From the NCBI GenBank assembly GCA_001871075.1, contig MNUP01000149.1:1-27544 (forward strand): a DNA stretch of 27,544 bases, in the 5' to 3' direction. A program made the position numbers and the translations under genes. This document shows, one piece after another, positions 1-6,043 of this stretch; positions within the stretch are counted from its first letter, which is position 1, and each line of letters begins with the position of its first letter. The notes beneath the pieces were generated by a model that saw only the letters and a program-made list of their open reading frames with translations, ran no database searches and was not told the origin of the DNA. This DNA comes from Candidatus Desantisbacteria bacterium CG1_02_49_89. GTDB taxonomy: Bacteria > Desantisbacteria > UBA1551.

Positions 1-252
1 ACTCCTTCCGAAATTCCCTTATCGGGGTTCGCTGAATCAAGCTTCGTCGGTCAGTTTCGGCTTTCCTCCTTATCGCAATCGGGAATTTGCAGCTGCGCCT
101 GCGCTTAGGTCTGCTGCGCAAAGGCCCTTATTATATACTCATTGTATTTATTGTATTATACGACAACATTTGGAGAAGACCCAAGGTTCTTTATAGGCAG
201 GGGCGGTTCTATTTTCCTTAATTTTGACTGTATGTTGAAAAGGAGTTGACCG
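1..252. other. Upstream region without a supported gene
   Basis: No convincing coding sequence is seen on either strand. The stretch holds a short inverted repeat (AAATTCCC near 10, GGGAATTT near 81), a GC-rich patch around 92-125, and an AT-rich patch (120-160) that could hold a promoter, although no clear -35/-10 pair is visible. Positions 183-215 are one copy of a 33-bp repeat found again at 1317-1349. Confidence 0.5.
183..215 (+). repeat. 33-bp direct repeat, copy 1 (upstream of rhuM-like gene)
   Basis: Begins AAGGTTCTTTATAGGCAGGG and ends GGTTCTATTTT. It matches 1317-1349 except for two adjacent bases (GC versus AT). Each copy lies a short distance upstream of an accessory gene, so the pair frames the RhuM gene like cassette borders. 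Confidence 0.85.
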
Positions 253-1260
253 ATGAAAAATAAAGAAAATAAATCTGATTTAATAATCTATCAGACTGAA
301 GACGGAAAAATTAAAATTGATGTTCGTTTTCAAAATGAGACGGTCTGGCTGACCCAGCAGCTGATGGCAGAACTGTTTCAGACTACCAAGCAGAACATCA
401 GCCTCCATGTTCAAAATATTTACGAGGAAGGAGAACTAATGCCTAAGGCAACTGTCAAGGAATTCTTGACAGTTCAAATAGAAGGCACAAGGCCGGTCGA
501 AAGAAAAATTGATTATTATAATCTTGATGTCATTATCTCAGTCGGTTATCGGGTGAAGTCGTTGCGCGGGACACAGTTCCGTATTTGGGCCACACAGCGG
601 TTGAAAGAATATATCGTTAAAGGGTTTACGCTGGATGATGAGCGGCTCAAGCAGGGCGGCCAGAAAGCGCGGTATTTCCAGGAACTTTTGCAGCGTATCC
701 GCGATATACGCAGCAGTGAGCGCAATTTTTACCAGAAAGTTACCGATATTTACGCCACCAGCATTGATTACCGCGAAGACAACGAGTTAACCAAAGAATT
801 TTTCGCGACCGTGCAGAATAAAATGCACTACGCCGTTCACGGCCATACTGCCGCTGAGATAATCATAAAACGCGCGGATAGCGGGAAACCGCTGATGGGG
901 CTTACAAGTTTTAAGGGTAATTACATTACAGCGCAGGATACCAGGGTTGCTAAAAATTATCTTACCGAAAATGAACTGAAACAGCTTAATTTGATCGTGT
1001 CGCTGTACCTGGACTTCGCGGAACTGCAGGCAACCAACGGCAGATTGATGAAAATGGCGGATTGGATAGCGAAACTTGATGAATTCTTGAAGTTAAGCGA
1101 ACGAAAGCTTTTGGCTAACGCCGGAAGCATAAGCGCCGAACAAGCCGCCCAAAAGTCTGAAGAAGAATTCGAAAAATACAGAAAAGGAAGAGATAAGAAT
1201 TATATTAGTGATTTTGACAAGATTGTTAAAAAGATTGGGGATGGAAGAAAGAAGAAATAA
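253..1260 (+). CDS. RhuM-family (virulence RhuM) protein
   Basis: A 335-residue protein of full family length. The N-terminus (about residues 10-60) has the RhuM signature: IIYQTEDGKIKIDVRF, then VWLTQQLMAELFQTTKQNIS, which looks like a helix-turn-helix-type DNA-contact segment. The C-terminal third has the family hallmark LYLDFAELQA...MADWIAKLDEFLKLS and a charged tail. The start is set by AGGAG about 8 bases before ATG. RhuM proteins are widespread on islands and mobile elements and are named after a Salmonella island gene; their biochemical function is not established, and a regulatory or toxin-antitoxin-like role is only inferred. The next gene (ORF6N) is also a mobile-element-type gene, and a 33-bp repeat stands before each, so both look acquired. 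Confidence 0.85.
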   Translation: MKNKENKSDLIIYQTEDGKIKIDVRFQNETVWLTQQLMAELFQTTKQNISLHVQNIYEEGELMPKATVKEFLTVQIEGTRPVERKIDYYNLDVIISVGYRVKSLRGTQFRIWATQRLKEYIVKGFTLDDERLKQGGQKARYFQELLQRIRDIRSSERNFYQKVTDIYATSIDYREDNELTKEFFATVQNKMHYAVHGHTAAEIIIKRADSGKPLMGLTSFKGNYITAQDTRVAKNYLTENELKQLNLIVSLYLDFAELQATNGRLMKMADWIAKLDEFLKLSERKLLANAGSISAEQAAQKSEEEFEKYRKGRDKNYISDFDKIVKKIGDGRKKK

Positions 1261-1316
1261 AGGGGACGGGTTCATTTGATTAAAAGGTTCAAAGAAAGAA
1301 ACGTTCTTAAAAGCAA

Positions 1317-1349
1317 AAGGTTCTTTATAGGCAGGGATGGTTCTATTTT
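1317..1349 (+). repeat. 33-bp direct repeat, copy 2 (upstream of ORF6N gene)
   Basis: Second copy of the repeat at 183-215, with two mismatches in 33. It lies about 30 bases before the ORF6N start. A second shared phrase, GGGGACGG(G)TTC, follows each gene (about 1262 and 1910), so both genes have the same kind of border on each side. Confidence 0.85.
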
Positions 1350-1379
1350 TCTATTTAATTCACAAGGAGAGGATAAACA

Positions 1380-1877
1380 ATGAAAGCAATAATCCCGCAG
1401 GAAATAATTGAAAAAAAGGTCTTATTGATCCGCGGACACAAGGTAATGCTGGATAGGGATTTAGCTGAATTATATGGAGTAGAAACAAAGCAACTAACCC
1501 GGCAGGTCCGCAGAAATATAGATAGATTCCCTACTGATTTTATGTTTCAGCTTACAAGGGAAGAATTTACAAACTTGAAGTGCCATTTTGGCACCTCAAG
1601 TTGGGGTGGCATTAGATATCTACCTTATGTTTTTACCGAGAACGGCGTGGCCATGCTTTCCTCGGTGTTAAGCAGTAAAAGAGCAATACAGGTCAATATT
1701 GCTATTATGCGTGTTTTTACCAGATTGAGAAAAATTCTCTCCACCCACACAAGGGTTGCCTATAAATTAAAAGAGCTCGAAAGAAAAATAGAAAAACACG
1801 ATGAAGATATAACGGCGATTTTCGAGGCAATCCGCCAAATAATGATAGTGGAAGAAAAGCCGAAAAAGCAAACATGA
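1380..1877 (+). CDS. ORF6N domain-containing protein
   Basis: A 165-residue protein. Residues about 10-110 match the ORF6N domain of phage and mobile-element proteins: IRGHKVMLDRDLAELYGVE, TKQLTRQVRRNIDRFP, FMFQLTREE, YVFTENGVAMLSSVL and the following NIAIMRVFTRLRK. The C-terminus (about 120-155) is a charged helix likely to form a coiled coil. ORF6N is a KilA-N-associated DNA-binding domain; the protein may be an antirepressor-like regulator, but its target is unknown. AAGGAGAGG upstream supports the ATG start. A 13-bp perfect inverted repeat begins at the last base of the stop codon and could act as a terminator or operator. Confidence 0.85.
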   Translation: MKAIIPQEIIEKKVLLIRGHKVMLDRDLAELYGVETKQLTRQVRRNIDRFPTDFMFQLTREEFTNLKCHFGTSSWGGIRYLPYVFTENGVAMLSSVLSSKRAIQVNIAIMRVFTRLRKILSTHTRVAYKLKELERKIEKHDEDITAIFEAIRQIMIVEEKPKKQT

Positions 1878-1903
1878 GAAAATTCGGAATTTCCGAATTT
1901 TCT
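1877..1903. repeat. 13-bp perfect inverted repeat after the ORF6N gene
   Basis: AGAAAATTCGGAA, one central base, then its exact reverse complement. It overlaps the end of the ORF6N stop codon. There is no following T run, so a protein-binding site or weak bidirectional terminator are both possible. Confidence 0.7.
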
Positions 1904-1950
1904 AAAATCGGGGACGGTTCTAATTAATTTAGCAAAAATATGATTTAACC

Positions 1951-1970
1951 CCCCGCGGCTTGCCGCGGGG
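1951..1970. repeat. GC-rich hairpin CCCCGCGGC-TT-GCCGCGGGG
   Basis: A perfect 9-bp stem with a 2-base loop in the gap between the ORF6N gene and the HEPN-like gene. It resembles REP-type palindromes. No U-run follows, so it is not a typical intrinsic terminator. Confidence 0.7.
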
Positions 1971-2008
1971 TAATTCAAAGCTAAGGTGTAATACAAGAGG
2001 GAATAAGA

Positions 2009-3169
2009 ATGGCTGAGCAGGTAGGTTATGAACCGGAAGAGCTGATCCAACACGCGGTTATTCATTTCAAGAAGCGGCGTTATGCCACAGCCCAGCTGTT
2101 CTGGTGTGTTGCTCTTGAGAACTATATCAGGAAAAAGTTCATAGGGATAAAAAGGAAGGAGCCGGAAGACGATGACACGATAGGTTCTATGTTAAAGCAG
2201 ATCAAAGAGGTAAGGGGCCCCGGTGACTGGTACTCGAAAAATCAGGATATGCTCTGGAATTTCGTCAGGAAAAGAAATGATATAACGCACAGGTCGTTTA
2301 TTTCAGAAGAGAAGGAACTGAAAAGCCTGCTCGAAGGCCTTGTGGCGTTAATAAGCGGAAAGACCGAAGAATTAGACGATATAATAAAAAGGGTTGATCC
2401 TGAACTGACTACAAGGCTTGGGCTTAAGTTCCATGACCGCACAGAGCCGGACAAGGAGCTGCTTAAGAAGCTCGAGACTATTTCTGCCGATGATTTTAAC
2501 AGGGATGATTACGCGTTTTCATTGATCATATGGAGATTAAAGGAAATAATTGACAATATACTGAAAAACAAGGCTTCGGAAGACAGGAATTTCAAGGGTT
2601 TGACAACAGGCCTGGTTTCCGAGTTCACGGTCAGCAGCGACTGGATATGGCTTCCAGTGGGTTTTGGCATAGAAAAGGAGAACAAGAGGGTAAAGAAGCC
2701 GATCATCAGTGTTATGCTGATCCGCAACAGGACCGCCAGGGTCTACCTTGACTTTGGCACAGAGGCAACGCCTTACAGGCGCAAATACTACAGCCTTTTG
2801 CAGAGTGACCCGGCTTTCAAGGATATGTTCAGGGAATTATGCGATAATTGCCCTGATATTACCGAGTTTTTCAACGTGGAGCATTACACGGTCATCCTGG
2901 AGCAGGAGAAGATACCTATAGGAAAATGGCTTAAGGGTGATCCGGCTTGCTGCGAAAGCGTGAGCAGGTGCATAAGAAAGGCAAGGGCGATCCTGGATGG
3001 CCTGGAAAGCCAGAAAAGGAACGAATGGCGCGACAACGTCCTGCTTTTCGGCAGGAAATTCAACCAGGACTATTTCACCCAGCCGCGCGAAATCGAATCT
3101 TTTGCTTCCGATATAATCAATGTTATCGAGTTGCTCCTTCCATTTCTGAAAGCAATTGAAGCTAATTAG
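2009..3169 (+). CDS. Unrecognised protein with N-terminal HEPN-like domain
   Basis: A 386-residue protein that I cannot assign as a whole. Residues about 8-110 are helical and contain WNFVRKRNDITHRSF; R89-NDIT-H94 fits the R-x4-H motif, with a polar residue after Arg, of HEPN ribonuclease domains. The preceding helix (ATAQLFWCVALENYIRKKF) also fits HEPN folds. The remaining 270 residues have no motif I recognise; no membrane segment or signal peptide is seen. AGAGGG 8 bases upstream supports the ATG. HEPN proteins often act as RNases in toxin-antitoxin and phage-defence systems, and the two preceding genes are also accessory, but no MNT-type nucleotidyltransferase partner is adjacent. The HEPN call rests on one motif and helix pattern. 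Confidence 0.6.
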   Translation: MAEQVGYEPEELIQHAVIHFKKRRYATAQLFWCVALENYIRKKFIGIKRKEPEDDDTIGSMLKQIKEVRGPGDWYSKNQDMLWNFVRKRNDITHRSFISEEKELKSLLEGLVALISGKTEELDDIIKRVDPELTTRLGLKFHDRTEPDKELLKKLETISADDFNRDDYAFSLIIWRLKEIIDNILKNKASEDRNFKGLTTGLVSEFTVSSDWIWLPVGFGIEKENKRVKKPIISVMLIRNRTARVYLDFGTEATPYRRKYYSLLQSDPAFKDMFRELCDNCPDITEFFNVEHYTVILEQEKIPIGKWLKGDPACCESVSRCIRKARAILDGLESQKRNEWRDNVLLFGRKFNQDYFTQPREIESFASDIINVIELLLPFLKAIEAN

Positions 3170-3195
3170 TTAATAATGTAGCCTTTCCGGCTATT

Positions 3196-3227
3196 TTGCA
3201 ACATTAAAGGCAGGGATCAGGTATAAT
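3196..3227 (+). promoter_or_regulatory. Possible promoter for the 3386-4678 gene pair
   Basis: TTGCAA and TATAAT separated by 20 bases, longer than the usual 16-18. The same TTGCA(A/G)-N20-TATA layout precedes both AAA ATPase genes (5924 and 7643), which is the main reason to take it seriously. Confidence 0.4.
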
Positions 3228-3338
3228 ATATATACAGGGCCATAAAAGCCCAAAAACTGGTAAAAAGCGAGGATTTAAGGACCAACTTGCCCCGGCTTGA
3301 ACAGGGCGCTAAAGCGGAGACATCCCGGATTCTTTCCT

Positions 3339-3363
3339 ACCCGTGCTTTGGCACGGGTTTTTT
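3339..3363 (+). terminator. Intrinsic terminator inside the leader of the 3386 gene
   Basis: ACCCGTGC, a 4-base loop, GCACGGGT, then a T run: a textbook Rho-independent terminator. It ends only about 20 bases before the start codon of the gene at 3386 and lies downstream of the candidate promoter at 3196, so it either attenuates this operon or ends a small RNA of about 130 nt. Confidence 0.8.
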
Positions 3364-3385
3364 GTTTTTCCGGGAAGGAGAAGGT

Positions 3386-4171
3386 ATGAGCGAGAAGCTG
3401 GAGACAGAGGTGGTGCAGGGTTTCAATACCCAGGACGGCAAAGGGATCAACCATTTGGAGATCGGGGGCAAAAGGTTCCTTGTGGCTGAGGACCTGGCCG
3501 CAGAGGAAGAAACGCTGGTCGCTAAGGTGAAAATGATGGAAGAAGGGGCAAGGACGATCTCTTTCCCGGTTGACACGCTTTCCATAGACGGCGAAAAGAA
3601 GTTCTTCACCGTCAGGATAAGCGTAAAATGGGATGATTACAGGTGCGTTCATGGCGTGAGGTGTTATTCCAGGGGCAAGCTGATGTACAGCACGAGCATC
3701 TGGTGCATGAGCGCGAAAATGATGGGCCTGGTTTCCAGGGCGGAAAAAAACTGGCCGCTTTTCTTCAAAGTCGAGGATAAATACGTCGCGTGCCTGGCCT
3801 GCAAAGCCGAGTGGCTGGAAGTCTTTGTTTTCGACAAGCTTATTTTGAAAAAACCGGAGAATTTCGAAGAACTGCCTTCCCGTTTCAGCGGGGGTCATTA
3901 CCGTTTCGGCGGGATCCAGGAGGAAAGGCGGGGATTATGCTGGACCGCGTATACCTTTATAAAAGGAAAGCCCGCAAGGCTGTATTATTTTAAATATCCA
4001 GGTTTTATGTGGAGAAGCGTTAACCTGGCCCACGGCAGGGAGATAATTGACTACAGCCAGGATGAAAAGGATTACACCCAGGTCAAGGCCCTGGAGCCGT
4101 CGTTTGACACCAGCGCTGAAGAGCTGGTCGTTAAATCAGGGGATTCTGTTGAAAGCGTTATTTGTTTTTAA
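3386..4171 (+). CDS. Unrecognised 261-residue protein
   Basis: I do not recognise this protein. The chosen ATG (MSEKLETEVVQ) has GGAAGGAGAAGG just upstream; a longer in-frame reading from 3287 would translate the terminator hairpin and is unlikely. The protein looks soluble and beta-rich, with many aromatic residues in the second half (HYRFGGI, LCWTAYTFIK, LYYFKYPGFMWRS) and scattered cysteines without a clear zinc spacing. There is no signal peptide or membrane helix. It is followed after 12 bases by another orphan gene with its own Shine-Dalgarno sequence, so the two probably form an operon. Transcription may be controlled by the terminator in the leader. Function unknown. Confidence 0.75.
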   Translation: MSEKLETEVVQGFNTQDGKGINHLEIGGKRFLVAEDLAAEEETLVAKVKMMEEGARTISFPVDTLSIDGEKKFFTVRISVKWDDYRCVHGVRCYSRGKLMYSTSIWCMSAKMMGLVSRAEKNWPLFFKVEDKYVACLACKAEWLEVFVFDKLILKKPENFEELPSRFSGGHYRFGGIQEERRGLCWTAYTFIKGKPARLYYFKYPGFMWRSVNLAHGREIIDYSQDEKDYTQVKALEPSFDTSAEELVVKSGDSVESVICF

Positions 4172-4183
4172 AAAGGGGAAACC

Positions 4184-4678
4184 ATGAAAATGAAAAATGG
4201 GGGAACGGGGTTCAGGGTGCCTCGCGAAGTGGTTGATATCCTGGGCTTAAAAGCCGATAAAAACGAGCCGGATAATATAACCGGGATAGGCGCGCGGGAC
4301 CCGTTCAACAAGGGCGTGATTTGCAGCATTTACAAGTTCTGCGCGTATAATGAGATAATACTGCCGGTTTGCCCGGGCAGGCATCATTTTGAGTCAATCG
4401 ACGCTTTCAACGAAACCAGGAGAAAGAAAGGGTTAAAGACAGTGGGATTTAAAAAGTGGCTGAGGTGCTTTATCCATCGCAAGAAAAAGCATAATGAATA
4501 TATCCTGGGCGCCAGGGCCATGGAGGAAAAGCCGGGCCGCTTCAGGATAGAAACGCTGAAGAAGATCGCAGCCTGGCTGCGAAGGACATACGGCGTAAAA
4601 GCCGGGGTTATGAAACCGGAAGTAGAGGGCGCGTTGCTGGATCTTCTTGAATGCCCTTTACCAGGATATTTTGAGTGA
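4184..4678 (+). CDS. Unrecognised 164-residue basic protein
   Basis: I do not recognise this protein. AAAAGGGGAAACC precedes the ATG. It begins MKMKNGGTGFRVPREVVDIL and has a strongly basic middle (GFKKWLRCFIHRKKKHNEY) and a helical C-terminal part (IETLKKIAAWLRRTYGVKAG). Basic patches suggest nucleic-acid or membrane-surface contact, but no known DNA-binding motif is visible. It follows the 261-residue orphan by 12 bases and is probably cotranscribed with it. The gene ends at the edge of a large repeat patch (4679-5109). Confidence 0.75.
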   Translation: MKMKNGGTGFRVPREVVDILGLKADKNEPDNITGIGARDPFNKGVICSIYKFCAYNEIILPVCPGRHHFESIDAFNETRRKKGLKTVGFKKWLRCFIHRKKKHNEYILGARAMEEKPGRFRIETLKKIAAWLRRTYGVKAGVMKPEVEGALLDLLECPLPGYFE

Positions 4679-4693
4679 AGTCAAACGATAGCT

Positions 4694-4765
4694 TATTGCC
4701 CCTGCAGCTGCTCATGATCCCCCCTACTTTTTTTCGAAAGTGACAGGGGGGACCTACAAGCCAGA
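4694..4765 (+). repeat. 72-bp exact direct repeat, copy 1
   Basis: Identical base for base to 4965-5036. It contains the hairpin CCCCCCT-ACTTT...AAAGT-GAC-AGGGGGG followed by ACCTACAAGCCAGA. In this copy the second stem-loop of the element is missing: the sequence diverges right after CCAGA. Confidence 0.9.
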
Positions 4766-4777
4766 GTAGTATTTTGT

Positions 4778-4838
4778 CCCTGTAGCCCCTTCGGGGCTTA
4801 ATACAGGGATTTTCGAGTCAGAACGAGGCAAATGACTC
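4778..4838 (+). repeat. Two-stem covarying element, copy A
   Basis: Stem 1 is CCCTGT/ACAGGG around an inner hairpin AGCCCC-TTC-GGGGCT. Stem 2 is GAGTCA/TGACTC around a 12-base loop GAACGAGGCAAA. It has the same architecture as the copies at 4882, 4990, 7517 and 15842, but different stem bases. Confidence 0.75.
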
Positions 4839-4881
4839 TTCAATCGATGGCTCTTCGGCGCAGGGGCCTGCGCGCCAGAAT

Positions 4882-4948
4882 CCTGCCAGCTCCAAAAGAG
4901 CTCAACGGCAGGACCTACGAATCAGAACGGAGCTGATGATTCTCCGGC
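4882..4948 (+). repeat. Two-stem covarying element, copy B
   Basis: Stem 1 is CCTGCC/GGCAGG around AGCTC-CAAAA-GAGCT, with the joining bases CAAC. Then ACCTAC, stem 2 GAATCA/TGATTC with the 12-base loop GAACGGAGCTGA, and the trailing TCCGGC. Both stems are fully paired. Confidence 0.8.
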
Positions 4949-4964
4949 TGGGTGAATGGTAACC

Positions 4965-5057
4965 TATTGCCCCTGCAGCTGCTCATGATCCCCCCTACTT
5001 TTTTTCGAAAGTGACAGGGGGGACCTACAAGCCAGAACTTAGACGATGGCTCTTCGG
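4965..5057 (+). repeat. 72-bp repeat copy 2 with two-stem covarying element, copy C
   Basis: Positions 4965-5036 repeat 4694-4765 exactly. Here the element is complete: stem 1 CCCCCCT/AGGGGGG around ACTTT/AAAGT, joining GAC, ACCTAC, then stem 2 AGCCA/TGGCT around a 12-base loop GAACTTAGACGA. Confidence 0.8.
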
Positions 5058-5070
5058 CGCAGGGGCCTAC

Positions 5071-5101
5071 GCGCCAGAGCTAAGCGGATGGCGCTCCGGG
5101 G
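5071..5101 (+). repeat. Covarying stem-loop, copy D (stem 2 only)
   Basis: Stem 2 is GCGCCA/TGGCGC around a 12-base loop GAGCTAAGCGGA, followed by TCCGGGG. The preceding GGGGCCTAC matches the joining segment of other copies, but a complete stem 1 is not present. Confidence 0.7.
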
Positions 5102-5109
5102 AGTTAAAA

Positions 5110-5289
5110 ATGGAAGAGAAAGAAGAACTTAAGTGGTATACCGGATTTTTAGACCTGGTGATGTTTTTTATGATAGTGGTAATAGGCTTTTTCTCCAGTT
5201 TCAAGCACGTGTATAACCTTATATACGGGGAAGGCAGGAAAGAAGTTATAAGGGAAATGAACAAAAGGAAGGCCAATAATTCTGATTAA
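5110..5289 (+). CDS. Single-helix mini-membrane protein
   Basis: A 59-residue protein starting MEEKEELKWYTG; GGGGAG lies 8 bases upstream. Residues about 10-35 (FLDLVMFFMIVVIGFFSSF) form one hydrophobic helix long enough to span a membrane. The N-terminal side is acidic and the C-terminal side basic (GRKEVIREMNKRK), which predicts the C-terminus in the cytoplasm. A longer reading from 5011 would translate the repeat element and is rejected. The function is unknown; small membrane proteins next to ATPases can act as anchors or regulators, but nothing here shows that. Confidence 0.6.
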   Translation: MEEKEELKWYTGFLDLVMFFMIVVIGFFSSFKHVYNLIYGEGRKEVIREMNKRKANNSD

Positions 5290-5347
5290 TCCGGCGCAGG
5301 ATATAAGGCGCAGGTTCTTTTTTGGAGCGGGAAGCTGCTGAATAAAT

Positions 5348-5400
5348 TGTCCGCCCGTCTTTTCAGCGGGCGAGACCTCGCCCCGATAGGCAACCGGGAC
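5348..5400 (+). repeat. Double-hairpin repeat, degenerate copy
   Basis: TGTCCGCCCGTCTTTTCAGC... forms the CGCCCG/CGGGCG stem of the family at 5979 and 7701. The second hairpin is degenerate here (CCCCGATAGGCAACCGGG), and the copy lies about 55 bases from the next start codon instead of directly before it. Confidence 0.75.
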
Positions 5401-5455
5401 TGCGGGACAAAAGTCAAATTGCAAATTGTAAAATGAACTGCAGAGAGGAGAGAGA

Positions 5456-5890
5456 ATGCAGAGGGAGTTTTATAAGGTGGTGGTGGAGAACTTCGGGAAG
5501 CTGGTTTCATATATCTTTTACATACCGCGGATGACGGTTGAATACAAGGTTGGGGAGTGGGTGAAACCGAAGATTGAGAATACCAGGCTATTTGTTTTTG
5601 ATACTTTTGCGTCAGCCTTGGAAGCCACAAAGCTTCAGGGAGGCATAGCTATTTACAAATGCGAAGCTACAGACCCTGTGCCCATAAAGTTCGTTGTAAG
5701 GACCTCTTACATTACCCTGCAGCCCAACCCTGATCCCAAGAGTGAAGAGCCGGGAAAGCTAAGCAGGAAATTCCTGGATTACTGGGAGAAAAGGAAATTT
5801 GACGCGGATGAAGGGGAATGTTCGGCGGAATGCCCGGCAGGGACGCTGGGGGTGGGGGCGGTAAAACTGCTGGAACAGTTAAAGAGTTAA
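5456..5890 (+). CDS. Small orphan protein, phage-type domain possible
   Basis: A 144-residue protein with GAGAGGAGAGAG before the ATG. It has a compact beta-type pattern: MQREFYKVV, then VEYKVGEWVKPK, then LFVFDTFASALEAT and GIAIYKCEA. This YKVGEW...LFVFD...A...IYKCEA arrangement reminds me of small uncharacterised phage and genomic-island proteins (DUF7666-like), but I cannot confirm that. The C-terminal 45 residues are Pro/Glu/Lys-rich with two cysteines and probably unstructured. It stands between repeat patches and just before the first AAA gene; no functional link is shown. Confidence 0.6.
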   Translation: MQREFYKVVVENFGKLVSYIFYIPRMTVEYKVGEWVKPKIENTRLFVFDTFASALEATKLQGGIAIYKCEATDPVPIKFVVRTSYITLQPNPDPKSEEPGKLSRKFLDYWEKRKFDADEGECSAECPAGTLGVGAVKLLEQLKS

Positions 5891-5923
5891 AGGGGTTAAA
5901 GGTTAAAAAGGTTAAAGATGACA

Positions 5924-5957
5924 TTGCAGCAAATTGAGAAACATATCAGTATATATT
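5924..5957 (+). promoter_or_regulatory. Promoter-like site before the first AAA gene
   Basis: TTGCAG and TATATA separated by 20 bases, followed by TTAGAGAGAGG. The second AAA gene has the same layout (7643-7677) while the 20-base spacer is almost wholly different, so the boxes seem to be what is preserved. Confidence 0.45.
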
Positions 5958-5978
5958 AGAGAGAGGCTACTGAATCTA

Positions 5979-6040
5979 CTGTCCGCCCGTCTTTTCAGCG
6001 GGCGAGACCTCGCCCCGATGGGCATCGGGGCACGGGAGGG
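5979..6040 (+). repeat. Double-hairpin leader repeat before first AAA gene
   Basis: CTGTCCGCCCGTCTTTTCAG... forms hairpin 1 (CGCCCG/CGGGCG); CCCCGATGGGCATCGGGG forms hairpin 2. It ends in CGGGAGGGG, which serves as the Shine-Dalgarno of the gene at 6044. A near-identical copy is at 7701-7764, where it again leads straight into a start codon; a variant at 15984-16037 has compensated stem changes. Confidence 0.85.
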
Positions 6041-6043
6041 GAT

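Larger units (their letters stand above)
4679..5109. other. Repeat mosaic between orphan genes
   Basis: No gene is seen in these 430 bases. It holds an exact 72-bp direct repeat (4694-4765 and 4965-5036), several copies of a two-stem element whose stems covary (4778-4838, 4882-4948, 4990-5057, 5071-5101), and a partial copy around 4852-4880. The last copy supplies the GGGGAG that acts as the ribosome binding site of the mini-protein at 5110. Confidence 0.8.

Noticed and set aside
3287-3385. Earlier start for the 261-residue orphan
   Set aside because: It would translate the intrinsic terminator hairpin and lacks a ribosome site; the ATG at 3386 has a strong one.
4882-4948. Hammerhead-ribozyme-like CTGATGA in the covarying element
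   Set aside because: CTGATGA appears in only two copies; the others have CCGATGG, GCGGATGG or AAATGAC, and the required GAAA core and third stem are not arranged as in a hammerhead.
4679-5109. Integron attC array
   Set aside because: No integrase gene, no consistent attC R'/R'' core sites, and the repeated elements do not regularly separate genes.
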